DNA of 64,000 nucleotides from Sphingomonas sp. GTDB taxonomy: Bacteria > Pseudomonadota > Alphaproteobacteria > Sphingomonadales > Sphingomonadaceae. Position 1 is the stretch's first letter, and each line of letters starts with the position of its first letter. Position numbers and translations under genes: made by a program. The stretch lies in the NCBI RefSeq assembly GCF_017304635.1, contig NZ_JAFKMA010000001.1:1356173-1420172 (forward strand). Reading direction: 5' to 3'. The notes under the pieces were generated by a model. The model saw only the letters and a list, made by a program, of their open reading frames with translations, did not search any database and was not told the DNA's origin. Below are positions 25,712 to 33,841 of this stretch, one piece after another.

Positions 25712-26980
25712 ATGGCGACTCAGCAAGCGACGATCGAGGACATCGCGAACGGTCCGGTGATGCGCTACGACGGCCCGGTCGATCCACTCGACGTCAGCCG
25801 CGCCGAACTCTATCGCGACGATACGTGGCAGGCGCCGTTCAAGCAGCTCCGCGAAACCGCGCCTGTCCACAAGGTCGAGCATTCGGACTACGGCCCCTAT
25901 TGGTCGGTCTCGACCTACAAGCCGATCCTCGAGGCGGAGTCGCTGCCCGACATCTTCTCGTCGGAAGCGGGCGGCATCACCCTCGCCGACTTCCTGCCCG
26001 ACAGCGACGTACGCATGCCGATGTTCATCGCGATGGATCGGCCCAAGCATACCGGCCAGCGCCGCACCGTCGCCCCCGCCTTCACCCCCAGCGAGATGGT
26101 GCGGATGAAGGAGAATATCGTCCGCCGTACCGCCGAGATCCTCGACAGCTTGGAATATGGCAAGACGTTCGACTGGGTCGATATGGTGTCGATCGAGCTG
26201 ACCACGCAGATGCTGGCGATCCTGTTCGATTTCCCGTGGGAGGACCGGCGCAAACTGACCTTCTGGTCCGACTGGGCCGGCGACATCGAGCTGGTCAAGA
26301 CGCCCGAACTGCGCGCGCAACGGTTGCAGCACATGTACGAGTGCGGCGCCTATTTCCAGCAATTGTGGAACGCAAAGGTCGGCAAGGAACCGACCCCCGA
26401 CCTCATCAGCATGATGATCCATTCGGACGCGATGTCGGAAATGGACCAGTTCGAATTCATCGGGAACCTGATCCTGCTGATCGTCGGCGGCAACGACACG
26501 ACGCGCAATTCGATGTCGGCGGCGGCCTATGGCCTCGACCTGTTCCCCGACGAGCGCGCCAAGCTGGAGGCGGATCCGGGCCTGATCCAGAACGCTACGC
26601 AAGAGATCATCCGCTGGCAGACGCCGCTCGCGCACATGCGCCGGACCGCGACGCAGGACACCGAGCTCGGCGGCCAGTCGATTAAGGCGGGCGACAAGCT
26701 GGCGCTGTGGTATCTCTCGGCCAATCGCGACGAGACCGTGTTCGGCGACGATGCCGACAGGATCGTGGTCGATCGCGCCAACGCCCGGCGGCACCTGGCG
26801 TTCGGGCACGGCATCCACCGCTGCGTCGGCGCGCGGCTCGCCGAGTTGCAGATCAGCGTGCTGTTGGAGGAAATGGCGAAGCGGCGGATGCGCGTGAATG
26901 TCGTCGGCGAGCCCGAGCGCGTCGCCGCCTGCTTCGTCCACGGCTATCGCAAGCTGCCGGTCGAGATCAGCACATACTGA
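25712..26980 (+). CDS. Cytochrome P450, CYP153-like
   Basis: A 422-residue soluble P450. Heme ligand is Cys371 in FGHGIHRCVGARLAE; the I-helix is VGGNDTTRNSMS (about 251-262), and the K-helix region reads EIIRWQTPLAHMRRTA. The segments SIELTTQMLAILFDFPWEDRR (split here: ELTTQMLAILFDF then PWEDRRKLTFWSD) and GPYWSVSTYKPI resemble CYP153 alkane and fatty acid hydroxylases. ATG 25712 has AGGAGAGG upstream. No ferredoxin or reductase gene is adjacent, so partners must lie elsewhere. CYP subfamily is inferred, P450 is certain. Confidence 0.92.
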   Translation: MATQQATIEDIANGPVMRYDGPVDPLDVSRAELYRDDTWQAPFKQLRETAPVHKVEHSDYGPYWSVSTYKPILEAESLPDIFSSEAGGITLADFLPDSDVRMPMFIAMDRPKHTGQRRTVAPAFTPSEMVRMKENIVRRTAEILDSLEYGKTFDWVDMVSIELTTQMLAILFDFPWEDRRKLTFWSDWAGDIELVKTPELRAQRLQHMYECGAYFQQLWNAKVGKEPTPDLISMMIHSDAMSEMDQFEFIGNLILLIVGGNDTTRNSMSAAAYGLDLFPDERAKLEADPGLIQNATQEIIRWQTPLAHMRRTATQDTELGGQSIKAGDKLALWYLSANRDETVFGDDADRIVVDRANARRHLAFGHGIHRCVGARLAELQISVLLEEMAKRRMRVNVVGEPERVAACFVHGYRKLPVEISTY

Positions 26981-26981
26981 T

Positions 26982-27050
26982 CGTCGCCCCGGCGCAGGCC
27001 GGGGCCGCCGCGTGATACGGCCAACGACCCCGGCCTCCGCCGGGGCGACG
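26982..27050. repeat. Intergenic palindromic repeat (CGTCGCCCCGG family)
   Basis: CGTCGCCCCGGCGCAGGCCG at 26982 and CGGCCTCCGCCGGGGCGACG ending 27050 are inverted with few mismatches; each side is also a hairpin. It begins one base after the P450 stop. Same family as 32060. Confidence 0.8.
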
Positions 27051-27099
27051 TAGAAAAATGCATCCGTCGTTCGTATCTAGGTGACGACGGAGACGGATC

Positions 27100-27591
27100 A
27101 TGACCAATCGACGCGAATTCCTGACGCTGACCGGTGCGAGTGCCGCCAGCATCATATTGTTCGGCTGCAACGCAGCCCCGGCTTATCCGCCGGAAAAGTT
27201 CGAAGTGACGATGAGCGATGCCGCCTGGCGTCAGAAGCTCGGCCCGGCGGCGTACGAGGTGCTGCGGCACGAGGATACCGAGCGGCCCTTTTCCAGCCCG
27301 CTCAACAACGAGCATCGCTCGGGCATCTTTTCGTGCAAGGGCTGCGCGCTGCCGCTCTATTCGTCGAAGACCAAGTTCGACAGCGGCACCGGCTGGCCGA
27401 GTTTCTGGCAACCGCTGCCCAATGCCGTGCGCATGCGCACTGACAGCTCACTGGGGATGTCGCGCACCGAGGTGCATTGCCGCCGCTGCGGCGGGCATCT
27501 GGGGCACGTGTTCGACGATGGACCGAAGCCGACCGGCAAGCGCTATTGCATGAACGGGGTCGCGATGACCTTCACGCCGGGCAAATCCTAA
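27100..27591 (+). CDS. msrB: Peptide-methionine (R)-S-oxide reductase, exported
   Basis: A 163-residue MsrB that repairs oxidised methionine. The N-terminus TNRREFLTLTGASAASIILFGC has a twin-arginine signal followed by a possible lipobox Cys23, so the enzyme is likely exported and perhaps membrane-anchored (shown here in parts: NRREFL, then ILFGC). Zn ligands are Cys79/Cys82 and Cys127/Cys130; the catalytic Cys150 is in RYCMNG. GTGWPSFWQP is the substrate motif. It follows an intergenic repeat after the P450 gene; no functional link to P450 is evident. Confidence 0.95.
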   Translation: MTNRREFLTLTGASAASIILFGCNAAPAYPPEKFEVTMSDAAWRQKLGPAAYEVLRHEDTERPFSSPLNNEHRSGIFSCKGCALPLYSSKTKFDSGTGWPSFWQPLPNAVRMRTDSSLGMSRTEVHCRRCGGHLGHVFDDGPKPTGKRYCMNGVAMTFTPGKS

Positions 27592-27596
27592 GCGCA

Positions 27597-27672
27597 CGTC
27601 ATTGCGAGCGTAGCGAAGCAATCCAGCGCCGCGCATGGGGCGCTGGATTGCTTCGCTACGCTCGCAATGACG
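27597..27672. repeat. Perfect 34-bp inverted repeat (CGTCATTGCGAGCG family)
   Basis: Arms 27597-27630 and 27639-27672 are exact inverted copies with an 8-base loop. The arm opens CGTCATTGCGAGCGTAGCGA and resembles a repeat found across many bacterial genomes. It fills the gap between msrB and the CHAP gene, both of whose 3' ends face it. A truncated copy lies at 33789. Confidence 0.9.
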
Positions 27673-27687
27673 ATGGGGCTATGGGGC

Positions 27688-28260
27688 TTAGTTGGCGACG
27701 CCGATCGCGTGCGCGACGTGGCCGGCGTCGAGGCTGGCGATCTGCACCGTCGCGCGGGACGTGTCGTCCTCGTCGGTGTCGGGAGTCGCGTGGCGGAACG
27801 CGTCGTGCGACTTGCCGCCCGCATAGATGAAGCCGTTGGTCGGGTAGGCGGTGGTGCCTAGGCCCTGGCCGTACGTCACCTTGACCATGCTCCAGTCGCC
27901 CGCCGCCGACACGTCGATCGCGTGCGCCGCCATCTCGATGCCGCCACGACGCGACCAGTTGGCATGGTTCAGCACGACCTCGCGGTCGCTGACGACGGCG
28001 GTGACGGTCGCGACATGACCGAGGCGCATGTGGCCGGTCGAGCGGAACGACAGCACCGCGCCGACTTCCGGGGTCTGGCCGCGATCATACTTGCCGGCCG
28101 CCTGGCTCCACCACGTGTTGGCGTTGCCGAAGATCTGGATGCCCGAAATCTCGCGGGCATAGGGCGCGCACTGCCAGAACCGGGCCTGGGCCGGAACCAC
28201 CGTCGAAAAGGCACACGCCACCACCAGCGCAAATCGCGCTGCAACAACACCGAATTTCAT
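27688..28260 (-). CDS. Exported CHAP-domain protein
   Basis: A 190-residue protein with signal peptide (1-26) and a CHAP fold, which cleaves peptidoglycan peptides or related amides. Catalytic Cys31 is in WQCAPYAREISG immediately after the signal, His82 in RLGHVATVTAV, and Asn98 in LNHANW is a likely third residue. The C-terminal third is polar with DTDEDDTSR. Similar proteins in sphingomonads are annotated as CHAP amidases. Single gene; preceded by 186 bases with no feature noted. Confidence 0.82.
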   Translation of the reverse strand: MKFGVVAARFALVVACAFSTVVPAQARFWQCAPYAREISGIQIFGNANTWWSQAAGKYDRGQTPEVGAVLSFRSTGHMRLGHVATVTAVVSDREVVLNHANWSRRGGIEMAAHAIDVSAAGDWSMVKVTYGQGLGTTAYPTNGFIYAGGKSHDAFRHATPDTDEDDTSRATVQIASLDAGHVAHAIGVAN

Positions 28261-28446
28261 GGACCCCCCGAAGGTCGTCTTGAACTAGTGATGGTGGGTT
28301 AGGCGACGAAATTCGCAGTGAAAACCCTATCGCTGGGACGAATGGAACCTTTCACGACGAACGGTGTTTCGTCGCCGGTGAACGCCCCGATGGGTTCGAT
28401 TCGCTGACCTATTTCGCGGGCGCAGCACGATTGCTGCATCAGCGAA

Positions 28447-29904
28447 TCAGGGGGCGGCGATGTGCGGCGCGCCTTCTCGTTCCGCTGCGGCCAGCCCGGC
28501 CAACCGCGCCTCATGCTCGGCCCGACCGAAAGGAAACCGCGTGAACAGGAACGCCGCGATCATCGCCAGCGTGCCGTAGATGAGGACGAAATACAGGACG
28601 AGGTGATCGACCTTGGCCGGCGATGCGGTGGTCGGGTCGATCTTGTCCTGCAACCCGGCGAGTGCCAGGATGCCGCCGGCGACCGCGATCCCCAGCCCCG
28701 ACGTGCATTTCTGCACGAAGAACGACCCGGCGAAGAACACGCCTTCGTTGCGGCGCCCGGTACGCGACTGCGACTCCTCGACGACGTCGGCCATCATCGA
28801 CGCGCCAAGGATGAACGACGACACGTTGAAAGCGGTCGTGATCGCGAACAGCGGATAAAGCAGCGCCACGCGTGCCCAGCCGGGCGGCGGCAGGACGCCC
28901 ACAAGCAGCAGCACGTACGTGAAGACGTAAAAGCTGGCGCCCAGGATGACGAAGACACAGGCCGCGCGCGGCTTGCTGGTGGTCCGCCCGATCCGCGGCG
29001 CGATCACGAACGCCGCCGCCGCGCCCACGAACAGCGTGAGCGGCAGAAGCTGCAACGCGCCGGGCCCCAGCTGCCATGCATAGGCATAGAAATAGTTGGC
29101 GAGGGCGTAGCCGATGCCCTGATTGGTATAAGCACAGACCCCGGCAAGGATCAGGATCAGGAACGCCCGATTGTGAATCGTCTGCCAGAGCTCGCGCAGC
29201 ACCGCGCCGAACGATTGCCGCTCCGTCTCGACCTTGGGCAAGCGCTGGATCTCGCCATGGGTGCCCAGCGCCGACACCAGGATCGCCACCACCATCAGGA
29301 TCGCCGACCACACCGCCAGGGCGTGATAGCCGTCCAGATTGAACAGCCCGATCGGATATTTCGCGGACGGCAACAGCAGCACGCCGTACGCCAGCAGCAC
29401 GATGCTCAGGCCCCCGGCCCAGCCGAACAGATAGCGATAGGCGGTGACGCGGGTGCGCTCGTCATAATCGGTGGTGAGTTCGGGAGTCAGCGCCTGGCTC
29501 GGCACTTCGAAACAACTGACGGCGCTGCGCACGATCACCGCGGCCCCGAACAGCCAGCCGAGCCGCATCGCCTCGCTGCCCGACGGCGGGTTCCACAATG
29601 CCAACCAGCCGATCGCGATCGGCAATGCCGACGCGTACATCCACGGATGCCGCCGCCCCCAGCGGCTGCGCGTCCGGTCGGACAGGATGCCGACCATCGG
29701 ATCGACGAACGCGTCGAACACCAGCGCCGCCATGATGACCAGCCCGACCTTGAACGAATTCAGCCCGAGCACCTGGTTGTAATAGATCAGCAGGAACGTG
29801 CCGAACGCCGCATCCTTCGCGCCATAGGCGACCGACCCGAAGCCGTAGGATAAAGTAACGCCAGCCCGCAGCCGCCGCCGCGTCGGAACCGCGCCGTCGC
29901 TCAC
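28447..29904 (-). CDS. MFS transporter, GPH (glycoside-pentoside-hexuronide) type
   Basis: A 485-residue sugar-type symporter. About 12 helices; signature loop DPMVGILSDRTRSRWGRRHPW (split: VDPMVGILSDRTRSRWG) at about 62-80 is the GPH/MelB motif. PSQALTPELTTDYDERTRV is the second conserved loop, and EESQSRTGRRNEGVFFAG lies in the second half. GTG start at complement 29902-29904 overlaps the stop of the upstream SDR gene. Likely co-transcribed with it; imports a sugar or glycoside, identity unknown. Confidence 0.9.
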   Translation of the reverse strand: MSDGAVPTRRRLRAGVTLSYGFGSVAYGAKDAAFGTFLLIYYNQVLGLNSFKVGLVIMAALVFDAFVDPMVGILSDRTRSRWGRRHPWMYASALPIAIGWLALWNPPSGSEAMRLGWLFGAAVIVRSAVSCFEVPSQALTPELTTDYDERTRVTAYRYLFGWAGGLSIVLLAYGVLLLPSAKYPIGLFNLDGYHALAVWSAILMVVAILVSALGTHGEIQRLPKVETERQSFGAVLRELWQTIHNRAFLILILAGVCAYTNQGIGYALANYFYAYAWQLGPGALQLLPLTLFVGAAAAFVIAPRIGRTTSKPRAACVFVILGASFYVFTYVLLLVGVLPPPGWARVALLYPLFAITTAFNVSSFILGASMMADVVEESQSRTGRRNEGVFFAGSFFVQKCTSGLGIAVAGGILALAGLQDKIDPTTASPAKVDHLVLYFVLIYGTLAMIAAFLFTRFPFGRAEHEARLAGLAAAEREGAPHIAAP

Positions 29905-30731
29905 GCCGCCGCTCCCTGCAACGCGTCGAACAGGCCGGGCTGGCTGTCGTCCCAGCTCGCGCGGGTGCCGATCAGCATGCCGCCGTCGACCAGGATGTGC
30001 GTGCCGGTCACGAACGCGGCATCGTCGCTGGCGAGGTAGGCGACGGCGGCGGCGATGTCCTCGGGCCGGCCGGCGCGCTGGACCGGCTGCGCCTTGGCGG
30101 CGACGCCGGCGATCATGCCGTTGGCCTGGTCGCGCGCCTGTCCCTCCAGCCCCAGCGCCGAGGTGAAGATGTTGGTGGTGATGAACCCCGGCACCACCGC
30201 GTTCACCCGGATGTTGTGCCGCGCGAGGTCGGCGGCGGCGAGCTTGGTCAGGTGGAGCACGCCGGCCTTCGCGGTCGAATAGGCGGTCGGGGCATAGCCG
30301 CTGCCCAGCGCCGACACGCTCGACGTGTTGACGATCGCCCCGCCGCCGCGCTTCGCCAGCAACGGCGCCGCATAGCGCATCCCCATCGCAACCGACCGCA
30401 GCAACAGCGCCATCGTGCGGTCCCAATCCTCCGGCGAGATGACTTCGATCGCATCGCGCGATCCCGCCGCGCCGGCATTGTTGAACACGACATCGAGGCC
30501 GCCGGCCGCGTCGGCCGCATGCATCAGCGCCTCGATCTCGGCGGTCTGCGTGACGTCGGTGCGCTGGAAGCGGATGCGGCCGTTTGACGTGTCGGCGAGA
30601 TCCTGCCCGCCGGCCACGTCGAGGTCGCCGATCCACACCTCCGCGCCTTCCTCGGCCAGCCGTAGCGCGGTCGCGCGGCCGATACCCGACGCGCCGCCCG
30701 TCACGACCGCGCGCTTGCCCTGAAACCGCAT
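29901..30731 (-). CDS. Short-chain dehydrogenase/reductase
   Basis: A 276-residue classical SDR. The NAD(P) motif TGGASGIGRATA lies at about residues 11-22 with GDLD after beta-2 suggesting NAD preference. NNAG is at about 88-91, and the catalytic Ser, Tyr and Lys are in NTSSVSALG and YSTAKAG. C-terminal VTGTHILVDGG is typical. First gene of the two-gene operon with the GPH transporter, and divergent from the acyl-CoA dehydrogenase. Substrate unknown. Confidence 0.93.
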   Translation of the reverse strand: MRFQGKRAVVTGGASGIGRATALRLAEEGAEVWIGDLDVAGGQDLADTSNGRIRFQRTDVTQTAEIEALMHAADAAGGLDVVFNNAGAAGSRDAIEVISPEDWDRTMALLLRSVAMGMRYAAPLLAKRGGGAIVNTSSVSALGSGYAPTAYSTAKAGVLHLTKLAAADLARHNIRVNAVVPGFITTNIFTSALGLEGQARDQANGMIAGVAAKAQPVQRAGRPEDIAAAVAYLASDDAAFVTGTHILVDGGMLIGTRASWDDSQPGLFDALQGAAA

Positions 30732-30768
30732 AACCTCTCCCGTCTTATCACGAGCAGCATAAGCGCGG

Positions 30769-30804
30769 CCCGAAACCGGTCAATCGGACTTTTCGAATTT
30801 CGGG
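30769..30804. promoter_or_regulatory. Inverted repeat in divergent promoter region
   Basis: CCCGAAA (30769-30775) and TTTCGGG (30798-30804) are perfect inverted 7-mers 22 bases apart between the divergent SDR and acyl-CoA dehydrogenase genes. A regulator site is possible; short arms make chance occurrence plausible. Confidence 0.3.
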
Positions 30805-30860
30805 TTTGCGAGCGCGGTCGGTTTGGGGCATCGCGGGATCGAGACGATGGAGGGGCTTGG

Positions 30861-32051
30861 ATGGCGCTCGACACGGAAACCTTCGATGCGCTGATCGACA
30901 CGGTGCGGCGATTCGTGGCGGAACGGCTGCGCCCGCTGGAAGGCGAGGTCGAGGCGGCGGACGCGATTCCCGACGATGTGGTACGCGAAATGCGCGAGCT
31001 CGGCCTGTTCGGCCTGTCGATCGCGGAGGAGTATGGCGGGCTTGGCCTGACGATGCTCGAGGAAGCGAAGGTCGCGATCGAACTCGGCCGCACGACGCCG
31101 GCGTTCCGCTCGACCTTCGGCACCAATGTCGGGATCGGCAGCCAGGGCCTGGTGATGGCCGGCAACGACGCGCAGAAGGCCGCGTGGCTCCCCCGCATCG
31201 CGAGCGGCGACGTCGTCACCAGCTTCGCGCTGACCGAGCCCGATGTCGGGTCGGATTCCGGGTCGGTGAAGACCAAGGCGATATGGGACGGGCAGGCATA
31301 TCGCCTGTCGGGGACCAAGCGCTACATCACCAATGCCGACAAGGCCGACCTGTTCACCGTGATGGCGCGCACCGACGACAACGAGAAAGGCGCGCGCGGC
31401 GTGTCGGCGTTCCTCGTCCCCCGCGATCTGGCCGGCGTGTCGATCGGCGAGCCCGAGAAGAAGATGGGTCAGAAGGGCGCGAAGGTCGCCGACGTGATCT
31501 TCGACGACGTGGTGGTGCCGGTCGAGAACCGGCTGGGCGCCGAGGGCGAAGGCTTCAAGATCGCGATGCGCGTGCTCGATCGCGGGCGGCTGCACATCTC
31601 GGCGGTATGCGTCGGCGTGGCGGAGCGGCTGATCGCCGATTGCGTCGCGTACGCGACCGAGCGCAAGCAGTTCGGCAAGCCGATCGCCGAGCATCAGTTG
31701 ATCCAGGGCATGATCGCCGATTCGAAGACCGAGGCGCTGGTCGCGCGCGCGATGGTGCTGGAGACCGCGGCGGCGAAGGATGCGCTGGATCAGGCGGCCG
31801 TCCGGGGGACGGACGTTCCAGCGCATGGCAAGGATGTCGTGATGGAATCCGCCGCCGCGAAATACTTCGCCAGCGAGATGGTCGGCCGCGTCGCCGACCG
31901 CGCGGTGCAGATCTTCGGCGGGGCCGGCTACATCGCCGATTACGGGATCGAGCGGCTGTACCGCGACGTCCGGCTGTTCCGCATCTACGAAGGCACCAGC
32001 CAGATCCAGCAGATCATCATCGCCCGCGAGACGCTGAAGCGCGGGGGGTAG
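30861..32051 (+). CDS. Acyl-CoA dehydrogenase
   Basis: A 396-residue FAD enzyme that introduces the alpha-beta double bond into acyl-CoA. FALTEPDVGSDSGS (about 124-137) binds the flavin; RKQFGKPIAEHQLIQGM (about 271-287) is the second signature; QIFGGAGYIADYGIERLYRDVR and the catalytic Glu in YEGTSQIQQII lie near the end. ATG 30861 follows GGAGGGG. It starts a short plus-strand cluster with an SDR after a repeat. Chain-length or branched substrate is not readable. Confidence 0.95.
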   Translation: MALDTETFDALIDTVRRFVAERLRPLEGEVEAADAIPDDVVREMRELGLFGLSIAEEYGGLGLTMLEEAKVAIELGRTTPAFRSTFGTNVGIGSQGLVMAGNDAQKAAWLPRIASGDVVTSFALTEPDVGSDSGSVKTKAIWDGQAYRLSGTKRYITNADKADLFTVMARTDDNEKGARGVSAFLVPRDLAGVSIGEPEKKMGQKGAKVADVIFDDVVVPVENRLGAEGEGFKIAMRVLDRGRLHISAVCVGVAERLIADCVAYATERKQFGKPIAEHQLIQGMIADSKTEALVARAMVLETAAAKDALDQAAVRGTDVPAHGKDVVMESAAAKYFASEMVGRVADRAVQIFGGAGYIADYGIERLYRDVRLFRIYEGTSQIQQIIIARETLKRGG

Positions 32052-32059
32052 TTTTTTTG

Positions 32060-32142
32060 CGTCGTCCCGGCGGAGGCCGGGACCGCTGGAGGCCAGCGCG
32101 ACGCCCGACAACGTAACGGCCCCGGCCTCCGCCGGGGCGACG
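32060..32142. repeat. Intergenic palindromic repeat (CGTCGCCCCGG family)
   Basis: CGTCGTCCCGGCGGAGGCCG at the left and GGCCTCCGCCGGGGCGACG at the right (ending 32142) are inverted. It separates the acyl-CoA dehydrogenase and SDR genes; the SDR ribosome-binding GGAG abuts its right end. Confidence 0.8.
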
Positions 32143-32152
32143 GAGAATGGAT

Positions 32153-32941
32153 ATGGACGCCAGCAAACTGTTCCGCCTCGACGGCAAGGTCGCGCTCATC
32201 ACCGGCGGGTCGCGCGGGATCGGCAAGATGATCGCGGAAGGCTATATCGCGCAGGGCGCCAAGGTGTACATCTCGTCGCGCAAAGCGGCGGCGTGCGAGG
32301 AGACGGCGGCGGAGCTCGGCCCGAACTGCATCCCCCTGCCCCAGGACGTGTCGACCGTCGACGGCTGCAAGGCGCTGGCCGCGCAACTGGCCAGCCACGA
32401 GGATCACCTCGACATCCTGGTCAACAATGCCGGCGCCGCGTGGGGCGTGCCGTTCGAGGAGTTTCCCGAACAGGGCTGGGACAAGGTGATGAACCTGAAC
32501 GTCAAGTCGCCCTTCTTCCTGACCCAGGCGCTGCACGGGCTGTTGAAAGCGCGCGCCAGCCACGATGCGCCGTCCAAGGTCATCAACATCACCTCGATCG
32601 ACGGCCTCAGGCTCAATCCGTGGGAGACGTACAGCTATCATGCGTCGAAATCGGCGCTGATCTACCTGACGAAGCGGATGGCGGCGCGGCTGGTTCAGGA
32701 CGGCATCATCGTCACCAGCCTCGCCCCCGGCGCCTTCGCCAGCGAGATGAACCGCGCCGCGCGCGACCATGGCGACGAAGTGGCGAAGGGCATCCCGATG
32801 CGCCGCGTCGGCACCACGGAGGACATGGCCGGCGCCGCGATCTTCCTCGCCAGCCGCGCGAGCGACTATGTCGTGGGCGACACGCTGGTGGTCGACGGCG
32901 GGCTGGTGAATGCGGCGCTGGGCACATCGATCGACGCCTAA
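32153..32941 (+). CDS. Short-chain dehydrogenase/reductase, RhlG-like
   Basis: A 262-residue SDR from ATG 32153, preferred to ATG 32147 because GGAG at 32142-32145 is 7 bases before it. The cofactor motif TGGSRGIGKMIAEGY (about 17-31) and SSRKAAACEETAAEL suggest NADP use. NNAGAAWG is at about 86-93; catalytic residues are in TSIDGL and YHASKSA. PGAFASEMNRAARD and VVDGGLVNAALG close the protein. RhlG-type reductases act on acyl or related ketones; role near the acyl-CoA dehydrogenase is inferred. Confidence 0.92.
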   Translation: MDASKLFRLDGKVALITGGSRGIGKMIAEGYIAQGAKVYISSRKAAACEETAAELGPNCIPLPQDVSTVDGCKALAAQLASHEDHLDILVNNAGAAWGVPFEEFPEQGWDKVMNLNVKSPFFLTQALHGLLKARASHDAPSKVINITSIDGLRLNPWETYSYHASKSALIYLTKRMAARLVQDGIIVTSLAPGAFASEMNRAARDHGDEVAKGIPMRRVGTTEDMAGAAIFLASRASDYVVGDTLVVDGGLVNAALGTSIDA

Positions 32942-32944
32942 AAA

Positions 32945-33106
32945 ATCCCTCTCCCGCCGGGAGAGGGAAGGAGCCGCGAAGCGGCGACAGGGTGAGGGCT
33001 AGGTCGAAACGGCCGGTTAGTCGCGACTTGATCCTCGCCGACGCTTTCGACTTATCCCTCACCCGGCTTCGCTACGCTCGCCACCCTCTCCCGGAGGGAG
33101 AGGGTT
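32945..33106. repeat. Large intergenic palindromic repeat (CCCTCTCCC family)
   Basis: CCCTCTCCCGCCGGGAGAGGG near the left end and CCCTCTCCCGGAGGGAGAGGG near the right end are hairpins that are also inverted copies of each other (given here only in outline: CCCTCTCCC ends at both sides). GGGTGAGGG and CCCTCACCC lie inward. Matches the hisA-hisF repeat. Its right edge touches the stop codon of the aspartic protease gene. Confidence 0.8.
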
Positions 33107-33722
33107 ATTTGCCCTGCGGATGGTTCGGAGTGAGGATCAGCGTCCGGCCTTCGACGCGCCAGCTCTTGAGGCGCGACAGGAAGTTCATGCCGAGCACGTC
33201 CATGTCGCCGAACGCCGGCGAGGTGACGATCGGCAGGTCGCGCGCGACGATGTTGCCGATACGTAGTTCGGGCACCGTCGCGGTCTCGGCGCGAACGGAG
33301 CCGTTGGCGGTCTGGATAATCATCGGCACCGGGCTGCTCGACGGCTCGACCGATGCGGCGGCGGCGGTGGTGCTCGACAGCGCGGTGACGGTCGCGCCGC
33401 TGTCGACCAGCATCCGCCGCTCGACCCCGTCGAGGTTCACCGTCACCCAGAAATGACCGTCGTCCGCCATCGGCACGCGCATCTCGCGACCGACCACTTC
33501 CTGGCCCTGGTCGAAGTGGAGGAACTTGGTGAAGCGCGCGAACATCGGGTCGAACCGCCCGCGCTCGCCCGCCAGCATCACGACCAGCGCGAATCCGCAC
33601 ACCAACGTCGCCAGCGACAGCAACCGCCCGATGATCCGAAACCGCCGCGCGAGCAGCAGCACGACCACGACGATCGCGATCAGCGAATAGAGCGGCACCG
33701 ATCCGCCGAAACCGTCAGCCAT
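33105..33722 (-). CDS. Membrane-anchored retropepsin-like aspartic protease
   Basis: A 205-residue protein of the clan AA TIGR02281 family. Two N-terminal helices (SLIAIVVVVLLLA and LATLVCGFALVVML) anchor it, and the protease domain starts at about residue 75. Active-site Asp is in MLVDSGATVTALS (DSG in place of DTG, a common variant) with FGDMDVLGMNFLSRLKSW as the flap-side motif. Works as a dimer by family precedent. Periplasmic location is inferred from the helices. Substrates unknown. Confidence 0.88.
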   Translation of the reverse strand: MADGFGGSVPLYSLIAIVVVVLLLARRFRIIGRLLSLATLVCGFALVVMLAGERGRFDPMFARFTKFLHFDQGQEVVGREMRVPMADDGHFWVTVNLDGVERRMLVDSGATVTALSSTTAAAASVEPSSSPVPMIIQTANGSVRAETATVPELRIGNIVARDLPIVTSPAFGDMDVLGMNFLSRLKSWRVEGRTLILTPNHPQGK

Positions 33723-33788
33723 GTCCGCCGCCTATCATGCGCCAGATGTATGGCGGCTGACGGGTTTCGCCAGAGGTCGGACAGCAAC

Positions 33789-33818
33789 CGTCATTGCGAG
33801 CGTAGCGAAGCAATGACG
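33789..33818. repeat. Truncated copy of the CGTCATTGCGAGCG repeat
   Basis: CGTCATTGCGAGCGTAGCGA, continuing AGCAAT, is identical to the left arm of the repeat at 27597, then runs directly into GACGG, the end of the right arm. It looks like an internal deletion product of a full copy. Confidence 0.8.
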
Positions 33819-33841
33819 GAAAGGAGCGTCCCCGCCCTCGC

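Noticed and set aside
24536-26941. 801-codon minus-strand open frame opposite natB and P450
   Set aside because: Antisense to two well-defined genes; low-complexity Arg/Ala-rich content only.
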